A stretch of 8,801 nucleotides of DNA. Source: DATLBA01 sp035527275 (GTDB lineage Bacteria; Planctomycetota; Phycisphaerae; FEN-1346). The stretch covers positions 1-8,801 of the forward strand of contig DATLBA010000090.1 in assembly GCA_035527275.1 (NCBI GenBank), in the 5' to 3' direction. Shown here one piece after another: positions 1 to 5,397 of the stretch (position 1 is its first letter; each line of letters starts with the position of its first letter). The notes beneath the pieces are model-generated. The model was not told the origin of the DNA, ran no database searches, and saw only the letters and a program-made list of their open reading frames with translations. The position numbers and the translations under genes were made by a program.

Positions 1-194
1 TTCCACCAGTCGCGGCGGGTCATGTCGATGATGGGATAGACGCCGTCGCCCTCGCCGTCGGTGTGGCTGATGACCAGGACGTCGCGTCCGGGGTTGGCCT
101 TCTGGAGAAATTCCCGGGCCTCCTCGGTGAACGTCCCGATGCCGCACAGCCGCGGGGGATACGAACTCACCATGACAATCGGCCTCAGAGCCAT
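1..194 (-). CDS. GT4-type glycosyltransferase, N-terminal part (cut by window edge)
   Basis: Translating the minus strand from the ATG at 194 gives 64 open residues that run off the left edge. Residues 8-22 read MVSSYPPRLCGIGTF, the start motif of GT-B fold (GT4-like) glycosyltransferases of the 'YPPxxCGIxTF' type, where a glycine-rich loop follows the first beta strand. It closely resembles the start of the large transferase at the head of this operon (GNYVPRRCGIATF), so the two look like paralogous families. The ATG overlaps the TGA stop of the manC-type gene by one base (TGATG), which suggests translational coupling; a GGAG lies 9 nt upstream. Predicted role: cytoplasmic transfer of a sugar, perhaps mannose from GDP-mannose, to a glycan or lipid acceptor. 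The donor is inferred from the neighbour, not seen in the sequence. The C-terminal donor-binding domain lies outside the window. Confidence 0.72.
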   Translation of the reverse strand, partial: MALRPIVMVSSYPPRLCGIGTFTEEAREFLQKANPGRDVLVISHTDGEGDGVYPIIDMTRRDWW

Positions 195-1348
195 CAGCCT
201 TGCTCCCGGTCACTCGCTACGATTTTCTCAACGAGCGGCTTGATGCGTTCGGCCCAGGCCTTGTCGCAGACCAGCGTCCCGCCCGGCCCGTGCACGATGA
301 CCGCGTTTCGGATTCCCGCCACGAGGACGGGATGCTCTCCGTCCGCGACAATGACATTGTCGGCCGCATCTTCACACACGGCGCGGCCGCGAATGTGATT
401 GCCGTTCGCATCGGCCTCGATGAGGTCGGCAGCCGCCAGCCATCCCCCCACGTCGCTCCACTCAAATATCGCCGGAACCGACCACACGTCTTCAGCCTTT
501 TCCATAATGCCGTAATCGACCGAGATAGGCTCGATCCGCTCGAAGGTCCGTCGCGCCCGGTCCGCGACCCCTTCGGCGCCGACCGATTCGGCCAAGTCCG
601 CGAGGAGCCTGTATGTCCGGCTCATGTGCTTCTCGGCCGCCGCCAGCAGCGCCGACGCCTTCCAGATGAACATGCCGGCGTTCCAGAGATATTGTCCGGA
701 GGCCACATACCGCTCGGCCTGCCGGCCGTTGGGCTTCTCCTTAAATTCTTCGACCCGGACCGCCTCGAGTTCAAGGGGTCGGCGCGCGAGGCGCAGATAG
801 CCGAATCCCGTGGCGGGATGGGTCGGCCGGACGCCGACCGTGCCCAGGCCGCCCCTCCTCGCCCGGGCCACGGCCACCGCCATCGTCCGGCGGAATGCGT
901 CGGCGCCGGCGATGAGATGATCCGAGGGCATCGTCAGGATGATGCTGCCCGGCCGGCGGCGCTCGACGACAAGGGCCGCCAGAATCACCGCCGCCGCCGT
1001 ATCGCGACGAAGCGGCTCGCAGATGATATTCTCCAGAGGGACCGCCGGCGTCTGCTCCCGCACCAGGCCGGCGAAGGTTTCGTGGGTCAGCACCAGGATG
1101 CGATCCCACGGGACGAGCCTCCGCGCCCGCTCCGCCGCCTGCACGTAAAGGGGTCGGCCAGCCAGCGCCGTCAGAAACTGTTTGGGCCGCTCCGCCGTCC
1201 CGAGGGGCCAGAAACGGGTGCCGAAGCCGCCCGCCATGAGCGCCACGAAGACGTCGCGAAAGGCCTCGTCCGGTGGATCCGCACAGTCGCGCGGCCCACC
1301 GTGCTTCTCCGGGGGCCAGTCGGCGCCGGGAGCCTGCTGCGGCGTCAT
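194..1348 (-). CDS. manC: Mannose-1-phosphate guanylyltransferase (GDP-mannose pyrophosphorylase)
   Basis: Makes GDP-mannose from mannose-1-phosphate and GTP in the cytoplasm. The 384-residue protein has the nucleotidyltransferase signature MAGGFGTRFWP at 38-48 followed by RPKQFL (54-59), EPLRRDTAAAV (111-121), the metal-binding MPSDH (140-144), a GVRPTHPATGFGYL stretch (172-185), FKEKPN (202-207), YLWNAGMFIW (220-229), SVDYGIMEK (276-284) and EWSDVGGW (296-303). All are typical of single-domain bacterial GDP-mannose pyrophosphorylases; no C-terminal cupin-type phosphomannose isomerase domain is present, and length fits the roughly 350-residue family with a 35-residue non-conserved N-terminal extension. 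I chose the ATG at 1348 over an in-frame ATG at 1384: it overlaps the upstream TGA by 4 nt (ATGA) and has AAGGG 6 nt upstream (1355-1359). It is the middle gene of a coupled operon and probably feeds both flanking glycosyltransferases. The activity is well supported; the symbol is by family. Confidence 0.93.
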   Translation of the reverse strand: MTPQQAPGADWPPEKHGGPRDCADPPDEAFRDVFVALMAGGFGTRFWPLGTAERPKQFLTALAGRPLYVQAAERARRLVPWDRILVLTHETFAGLVREQTPAVPLENIICEPLRRDTAAAVILAALVVERRRPGSIILTMPSDHLIAGADAFRRTMAVAVARARRGGLGTVGVRPTHPATGFGYLRLARRPLELEAVRVEEFKEKPNGRQAERYVASGQYLWNAGMFIWKASALLAAAEKHMSRTYRLLADLAESVGAEGVADRARRTFERIEPISVDYGIMEKAEDVWSVPAIFEWSDVGGWLAAADLIEADANGNHIRGRAVCEDAADNVIVADGEHPVLVAGIRNAVIVHGPGGTLVCDKAWAERIKPLVEKIVASDREQG

Positions 1349-3765
1349 GATTTTCCCTTCTGCGGCCTGCCCGAAAAGGCCCACGGCCGGGGCGGATCGG
1401 CGGCGGCCGGAACGGCGCGTTTTCGTTCGGCGCGTTCGGGCTCTCCCGCCCCCCGGCGCAGGTGTATCCGCAACAGAGACAATAACCAGGCCAGGGTGGA
1501 CTCGGCGCCCTGATTCTCATTGGCCCGGTCGGGGTGGAGACCATCGCGACATCCACCGCTTCGCGGATCATACAGGGGCATCAGAATATCGTTTCGCCCC
1601 TGGAACCACTTGAACGCGCTCTGCGCCGCCTCGAGCCATTCGGGCTCGGCCGTCATCTCGTGAGCGTCCAGGCAGGCTTCCACCATGGCGTATGCTTCGA
1701 TCGGCTGTTGGTCGAATCGCGCCTTCCCGCCGCCGCGCTCGTACCACCCATGGTTGCCGACCGGGGAGAACCAGCCGTTCGGGTTCCGCTGGATCTCGAT
1801 CAGCCACTTGAGCGATTCGAGCCCCTTGGCGACCATCTTGCGGTCTTCGAGCGCCTCGCCCGAACGAATCAGCGCGTGGGGGAGCCTGGCGTTGGCGTAG
1901 GTCACGACCGGCTCAGGCCAGGGCCAGTCTGCGGTTGCGTTCGTGCGGAACGGCTCGTAGAGGCGGCCGGCTACGGCCTCCCGGACGCGCTGGACCCGGC
2001 CGTCGGCGTCGCGCTTGAGATAGGCGTCCAGGCCCAATAGCCCGAAGGCCAGACTGCGAAGCGAGGTGAAGTTTTCCAAAGCAGCGAGCGCGGCGCGAAA
2101 CAGGTCCGCCGCCAGCATCCGCCGGCCGGGGTCCTGGTCCATCGCCATCGCGGTTCCCAGCGCCCAAAGGGCCCGCCCGTGGCAGTCCTCCGACCCTCCC
2201 GCTTCGAGCCACGCGCGGTTGTAACCGAGGAAGTTCCGAAAGCAGCCCGTCTGCGGGTTGAAGGCCAGATCCAGGAAACTCAGGTAACGCGTCGCCAGGA
2301 TCTGAGGCGTCGGATCATCCGGCGCGACATACTGGGCCAGGACGGCCGCCATCAGCGCCCGCGCGTTATCGTCCGTCGTGTAGCCGCGGCGGCGGTCCGG
2401 CACCGTGTAGCGCGCGTGCTGAATGATTCCGAAGTCGTCCGTCAGTCGCTCGAGGTGCTCGAAGTTGACGGGCGGCAGTTCGCCTAGCACCTCCGGCTTG
2501 GCTTCCTCGAGCCCCAGTTCGGACCCTTCGGGCGTGGTCACCATGAGCACAGGCTCCGGCCGCGTCCGGTGCTCCCGGACGACCTCCTCAAAAAGGTTCA
2601 GGTACTCCTTGGCGACCTTGGGCCAGATCATGTTGCGGCTGAACTTGTGGCAGCGCCGAGCCATGGCGTTGCGTTCGGCGTCGTTGTCCAGAAGGTCCAC
2701 ACAGGCCCAGGCCAGGGATTCGGCGTCGCGCGGCGGCACCAACCGGCCGCGCCCCTTGGCCAGCATGTCCAGCGCGTACCAGTACGTCGTCGAAACGACC
2801 GGCTTGCCCGCACCGATTGCATACGCCAGCGTGCCGGAAACGGCCTGGTCCTGGTTCAGGTAGGGCGTGACATACAGGTCGGCGGCGCTCAGGTACGTGA
2901 ACAGGTTCCTGAGACCCAGGAACTCGTTTTTCAGCACGACATGTTCCTCCACGCCGCGCTCCCGCGCCAACTGCTCGAGTTTCGTGCGATACGTTTCGCC
3001 CGCATGGCGGCGGATGTTGGGATGCGTCTCGCCCGGCACGATGTAGAGGACGTTGCGGTGGTTCTCGACGATGGCCGGCATGGCCTCGATCATGTACTCA
3101 ATGCCTTTGCCCGGCGACAGAAGGCCGAACGTCAGGATGACCCGCCGGCCGTCGGCGCCGATGGCGGCTTTGCGCTCCTCGGGATCGACGAGCGGCACGT
3201 CCGGGACGCCGTGCGGAATCAGGCGGACGCGCTCCTGGTCCACGCCGAACGCTTCCTCGAGAAGTTGCACGGAGCGGGGGCTCATCACGACCAGACGATC
3301 CGCCAGGCGCGCCAGTTCCGCCAGGACGCGGCGCTCGTTCTCTTCGGGACGTTTCTTGACGGTGTGCAGCGTCACGACGATCGGGATTCTCAGTTGCCGC
3401 AGCAGCGCCAGCAGGTGACTGCCCGTCGGGCCGCCGAAGATTCCGTACTCGTGCTGCACGCACACGAGGTCGAATCCGCCGGTCTGGACGAAATGGAAGG
3501 CGTTATAATAGTCTTCCAGACGGTCGGCATTGACCTCGTATTCGACTCGCGGCGGGTAGTCGTAGCCTTCGGGCCGGTCGTTCATCGCGATGACCGCGAC
3601 ATGCGCTTTGACTGCTTCGGTGGCCAGGGCTTCGCACAGACCCGTCGTGAAGGTTGCGATGCCGCAGCGGCGGGGCACATAGTTGCCGATGACGGCGATT
3701 CGTTTCATGCCTCCGTGCAGTCGGGAGGAGGTGGTTTTCTTGGCGATCTTGCGTCGGGGCGCCAC
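1345..3765 (-). CDS. Two-domain protein: GT4-type glycosyltransferase fused to an alpha/alpha-barrel-like C-terminal domain
   Basis: 806 residues, about twice a normal GT4 enzyme. The N-terminal half is a GT-B glycosyltransferase: GNYVPRRCGIATF (27-39), CVQHEYGIFGG (102-112), VTLHTVKKRP (131-140), the donor-domain start LTFGLLSPGKGIEYM (211-225), and SGTLAYAIGAGKPVVST (310-326). The usual GT4 EX7E pair is not evident there; the SGTLAYA form is, from memory, typical of this subfamily. The C-terminal half (about 430-770) has GYTTDDNARAL (461-471), SEDCHGRALWALG (525-537), DWPWPEPVVTYANARLPHAL (613-632), DQQPIEAYAMVEA (685-697) and NENQGAESTLAWL (749-761), a helical repeat pattern like alpha/alpha-toroid glycosidases. 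Start is GTG with AAAGGAGG 4 nt upstream (3770-3777); an ATG at 3708 sits only 1 nt from a GGAGG and is less likely. Heads the operon with GDP-mannose synthesis, so a mannosyltransferase is plausible. Acceptor and C-terminal activity are unknown. Confidence 0.88.
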   Translation of the reverse strand: MAPRRKIAKKTTSSRLHGGMKRIAVIGNYVPRRCGIATFTTGLCEALATEAVKAHVAVIAMNDRPEGYDYPPRVEYEVNADRLEDYYNAFHFVQTGGFDLVCVQHEYGIFGGPTGSHLLALLRQLRIPIVVTLHTVKKRPEENERRVLAELARLADRLVVMSPRSVQLLEEAFGVDQERVRLIPHGVPDVPLVDPEERKAAIGADGRRVILTFGLLSPGKGIEYMIEAMPAIVENHRNVLYIVPGETHPNIRRHAGETYRTKLEQLARERGVEEHVVLKNEFLGLRNLFTYLSAADLYVTPYLNQDQAVSGTLAYAIGAGKPVVSTTYWYALDMLAKGRGRLVPPRDAESLAWACVDLLDNDAERNAMARRCHKFSRNMIWPKVAKEYLNLFEEVVREHRTRPEPVLMVTTPEGSELGLEEAKPEVLGELPPVNFEHLERLTDDFGIIQHARYTVPDRRRGYTTDDNARALMAAVLAQYVAPDDPTPQILATRYLSFLDLAFNPQTGCFRNFLGYNRAWLEAGGSEDCHGRALWALGTAMAMDQDPGRRMLAADLFRAALAALENFTSLRSLAFGLLGLDAYLKRDADGRVQRVREAVAGRLYEPFRTNATADWPWPEPVVTYANARLPHALIRSGEALEDRKMVAKGLESLKWLIEIQRNPNGWFSPVGNHGWYERGGGKARFDQQPIEAYAMVEACLDAHEMTAEPEWLEAAQSAFKWFQGRNDILMPLYDPRSGGCRDGLHPDRANENQGAESTLAWLLSLLRIHLRRGAGEPERAERKRAVPAAADPPRPWAFSGRPQKGKS

Positions 3766-3769
3766 GGTT

Positions 3770-3805
3770 CCTCCTTTCCGCTAATCGGGTTGAAAAGTTC
3801 GGAGG
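3770..3805 (-). promoter_or_regulatory. Ribosome binding site of the large transferase, possibly masked by a leader hairpin
   Basis: AAAGGAGG (3770-3777, minus strand) stands 4 nt before the GTG at 3765 and decides that start. Just upstream in the leader, CTTTTC (3792-3797) can pair with GGAAAG (3774-3779, one G-U pair) and CCTC (3802-3805) with GAGG (3770-3773) across a 4-nt bulge. This would hide the Shine-Dalgarno sequence in a 10-bp hairpin. The ribosome binding site itself is clear; the regulatory hairpin is an inference from pairing alone. Confidence 0.45.
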
Positions 3806-3895
3806 AGGCTGAGAGCCCGCGCCTCGGCCAATGCGTGGGCTTCTTGGGCTCTGGTTGGCCGCAACCCCACCCCATCTTGCGAGCAAAACAGCATC

Positions 3896-3924
3896 ATTGT
3901 ATCAAGCGACGCTGCGCTTGACAA
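3896..3924 (-). promoter_or_regulatory. Sigma70-like promoter of the glycosyltransferase/GDP-mannose operon
   Basis: On the minus strand TTGTCA (3919-3924) and TACAAT (3896-3901) are separated by exactly 17 nt; each hexamer matches the consensus at five of six positions. Transcription would start near 3889 and give a leader of about 124 nt before the GTG at 3765. The A/T-rich stretch stands out from the GC-rich surroundings. This makes the three-gene unit independent of the reductase gene upstream. Confidence 0.55.
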
Positions 3925-4011
3925 GCCTCAGGCCCATCCTGCGGCGGGAGCCTTCGTCCGGCGGCTGTTTGGCTGAGCCTGCCCGGACAGTCGCCGCGAG
4001 AGGCCGCAGGC

Positions 4012-4045
4012 GGCGCTCCGGTCCTTTTTGCGCCATTTTCCGGAG
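4012..4045. repeat. Interleaved inverted repeats (possible pseudoknot)
   Basis: GGCGC (4012-4016) can pair with GCGCC (4030-4034), while CTCCGG (4016-4021) can pair with CCGGAG (4040-4045). The two pairings interleave and share base 4016, so they form either a pseudoknot or two alternative hairpins. GC-rich DNA gives such short pairs by chance fairly often. Confidence 0.3.
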
Positions 4046-4103
4046 GTGTTCCTGAAACGCCCGTCGCCGTCGGCGCAAAGAGCCTCGTTCTAACGCCTTT
4101 TCC

Positions 4104-4140
4104 GGCAAGCACTTGCGAGAGAAAGTCCGGCGTGCTTGCC
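4104..4140. repeat. Hairpin with a perfect 9-bp stem
   Basis: GGCAAGCAC (4104-4112) and GTGCTTGCC (4132-4140) are perfect inverted copies around a 19-nt loop, and the stem can continue by two C-G pairs past one bulged base. There is no T-tract on either side, so it is not a simple Rho-independent terminator. It may be a dispersed repeat element or one helix of a larger RNA. Confidence 0.55.
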
Positions 4141-4231
4141 CGGCGCCTTGACCGATGGGCAAACCTATGTATCCTCGAACTCGGAAGGGAAGAAGTAGCA
4201 GTGGGAGCGAACCGTCCCCGAGTTGGGAGAT

Positions 4232-4266
4232 GCGGCGCTGCAGAAGGGCGCCGTGTGCAGCACCGC
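4232..4266. repeat. Hairpin with 11-nt arms
   Basis: GCGGCGCTGCA (4232-4242) and TGCAGCACCGC (4256-4266) are inverted copies with a single mismatch (C-A as plus-strand RNA, G-U as minus-strand RNA), around a 13-nt loop. No T-tract follows on either strand. Confidence 0.5.
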
Positions 4267-4287
4267 ACCCCAGGGGGGCGAATGGCG

Positions 4288-4349
4288 ACGGGTGGCTCGG
4301 CGGGCTGTGCCGCGCATTGGCGCGACGACCGCGCCTTCGAGCCGCCCGT
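4288..4349. repeat. 12-bp stem enclosing a second hairpin
   Basis: ACGGGTGGCTCG (4288-4299) pairs with CGAGCCGCCCGT (4338-4349) over 12 bp, with one G-U pair if read as plus-strand RNA. Inside it CGCGC (4311-4315) and GCGCG (4320-4324) close an ATTG loop. It lies 34 bases past the reductase stop on the minus strand, so it could slow transcription there, but no U-tract follows. Confidence 0.5.
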
Positions 4350-4383
4350 GGAAGCGGGCGCCCAGGTGAGGAGAGTATGCGTT

Positions 4384-5277
4384 TCAAGCACCTCGTGAGG
4401 CATGGACGTAATCGCGGATACTTTCGCGCCAATCGGGAAAGCGGAAACCGGCGGCGCGGGCAAGTTTCTCAGTGGAAAGGACGGCCCGCGCCGGCCGCTG
4501 GGCCGCGCTCGGCCACGCGGCGCTCGTGACCGGCTGAACCGCGACCTGAAGGCCGGCAGCCCGGACGGTCTCGACCGCCCACTCCCACCGCGACGCAGCC
4601 CCGGCGCCGCACGCGTGGTAGGTGCCGCGAAGACCCGCATTGACCATGGCGACCAGCGCCCGGGCCAAATCGTCGCTCCAGGTGGGACATCCGACCAGGT
4701 CGGTGGTCACACGAAGGGGTTTCCCCTCGTTGGCGGCCGCGAGGATCGAATCGACGAAGTTGCGCCCGCCCGCTCCGTAGAGGAGTGCGGCCCGGGCAAT
4801 TAGATGGTTGTCGGGCGCGGCGGCGCGGACTCTGGTTTCGCTTGCAGCCTTGGTACGCCCGTAAACACCGAGCGGGTTCGGCGGGTCGTCTTCGACGTAG
4901 GGACCATCTTTCGTGCCGTCGAAAACAAAGTCGGTGCTGATGTGGACAAGAAGGGCGCCGGCTTGACGGGCGGCGCGGGCCATGTGCTCGGCTGCCTCGA
5001 CGTTGAGGCGCGCGGCCTCGTCGGGATGGGCCTCGGCGCCGTCCACGTCGGTCCAGGCGGCCAGGTGAAAAACGGTCCGGGGCTCCAGGTCCCGCATCGT
5101 CGCCGCGACGGCCGCCTCGTCGGTGACGTCAAGTTCCTCGATGTCCGTCAGGCGCAGGGCGTCGGGTGCGGGGGCGGCGCTCGCCAGATACGGACCGAGG
5201 GCGTGCCCCAGGAGGCCGCGCGCCCCGGTCACGAGGACGGGATAATGCTCTGCCGCCAGAAGCGTTTGTTGTTTCAC
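4384..5277 (-). CDS. rfbD: RmlD-family NAD(P)-dependent sugar-nucleotide reductase (dTDP-4-dehydrorhamnose reductase-like)
   Basis: A 297-residue extended short-chain dehydrogenase. The nucleotide-binding loop is TGARGLLG (17-24); AAWTDVDGAE (73-82) matches the RmlD AAYTAVDxAE region; STDFVFDG (114-121) and Y139-x3-K143 (YGRTK) give the catalytic Thr/Tyr/Lys; DLVGCPTW (193-200) and RPARAVLST (261-269) are the C-terminal RmlD signatures. The length is normal for the family (about 290). In the classical pathway the enzyme reduces dTDP-4-keto-L-rhamnose to dTDP-L-rhamnose in the cytoplasm. No rmlA, rmlB or rmlC is in this window, and the DLVG form replaces the more usual DQxG, so another 4-keto sugar is possible. 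Start is GTG at 5277; a GAGGGG lies about 12 nt upstream, rather far, and no better start is near. It is divergent from murJ and separated from the downstream mannose operon by 618 bp. Confidence 0.85.
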   Translation of the reverse strand: MKQQTLLAAEHYPVLVTGARGLLGHALGPYLASAAPAPDALRLTDIEELDVTDEAAVAATMRDLEPRTVFHLAAWTDVDGAEAHPDEAARLNVEAAEHMARAARQAGALLVHISTDFVFDGTKDGPYVEDDPPNPLGVYGRTKAASETRVRAAAPDNHLIARAALLYGAGGRNFVDSILAAANEGKPLRVTTDLVGCPTWSDDLARALVAMVNAGLRGTYHACGAGAASRWEWAVETVRAAGLQVAVQPVTSAAWPSAAQRPARAVLSTEKLARAAGFRFPDWRESIRDYVHASRGA

Positions 5278-5278
5278 G

Positions 5279-5307
5279 TTGACAAGTGACCCCTCGAAAG
5301 GTAGCGT
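5279..5307 (+). promoter_or_regulatory. murJ: Possible promoter for murJ and downstream genes
   Basis: A perfect TTGACA (5279-5284) is followed after 17 nt by TAGCGT (5302-5307), a weak -10 matching three of six positions. It lies in the divergent junction, and a start near 5314 would place the whole GGAAT/TTCCG hairpin in the leader. The -10 is poor, so this is only a candidate. Confidence 0.3.
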
Positions 5308-5313
5308 GCCAGT

Positions 5314-5377
5314 GCGGAATGGGAAACGGGGAAGTCGGAAATATTTTTTCCTTGCCGTTCCGCGTTCCGCATTCCGA
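5314..5377. repeat. Imperfect hairpin repeat of GGAAT/TTCCG type
   Basis: The left arm 5314-5334 (GCGGAATGGGAAACGG and on) is an imperfect inverted copy of the right arm 5351-5370, with about four mismatches and one gap; the centre GGAAA-TATTT-TTTCC (5337-5351) closes the hairpin. The right side continues as three tandem 7-mers, GTTCCGC, GTTCCGC and ATTCCGA (5357-5377). I recall short GGAATGC/GCATTCC repeats as common dispersed intergenic elements in planctomycete-like genomes, but cannot check copy number here. It sits between two divergent genes, directly upstream of murJ. Confidence 0.6.
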
Positions 5378-5397
5378 GTCCCACGTTGGAAAGCCGC

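Larger units (their letters stand above)
3925..4383. other. Gene-free gap dense in inverted repeats; candidate structured RNA or repeat cluster
   Basis: No reading frame here looks like protein: the open frames on both strands give arginine- and proline-rich translations without motifs, and the minus frames run into the reductase gene out of frame. Instead there are nested inverted repeats: CCTGCGG 3938-3944 with 4004-4010, enclosing GTCCGG 3956-3961 with 3983-3988; GGCAAGCAC 4104-4112 with 4132-4140; AACTCGG 4178-4184 with 4218-4224; 11-nt arms 4232-4242 with 4256-4266 (one mismatch); 12-nt arms 4288-4299 with 4338-4349 (one wobble); and CGCGC/GCGCG at 4311-4324. The strand cannot be settled: one stem is better as plus-strand RNA (U-G pair), another as minus-strand RNA. 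A weak plus-strand promoter-like pair, TTGACC-16 nt-TATCCT, lies at 4148-4175. I do not recognise a family. Confidence 0.4.

Noticed and set aside
200..1513. Long plus-strand open frame (437 codons) opposite the manC-type gene
   Set aside because: It is the antisense shadow of a well-supported gene in GC-rich DNA; the translation is rich in Arg, Pro and His and shows no motif.
2569..3921. Long plus-strand open frame (450 codons) opposite the large transferase
   Set aside because: Antisense shadow with no recognisable motif; the minus-strand gene has clear domain signatures, a ribosome binding site and a promoter.
3983..4130. RNase P RNA-like words (GACAGTCGCCGC and GAAAGTCCGG)
   Set aside because: The other universally conserved RNase P regions (GGTAAGGGTGAAA-type and ACAGAACCCGGCTTA-type) are absent, and the spacing is wrong.
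4174..4210. 5S rRNA-like words (CGAACTCGGAAG followed by GTAGCAG)
   Set aside because: The match to the 5S loop C region is short; the flanks do not form the 5S helix II, the conserved loop E (GATGGTA) is missing, and helix I is at best 7 bp at the wrong spacing.
4272..4310. tmRNA-start, T-box or c-di-AMP riboswitch resemblance (GGGGGGCGAATGGCGACGGG; GGGTGGCTCGGCGG)
   Set aside because: Only short similarity; no tRNA-like end, no specifier stem, and no suitable downstream gene on the plus strand.
3894..4640. Minus-strand open frames (176 and 248 codons) covering the structured gap
   Set aside because: They overlap the reductase gene out of frame and give Arg/Pro/Ser-rich sequence; a short helical-looking piece (RAFQEHLRKMAQKG) is not enough to claim a gene or pseudogene.
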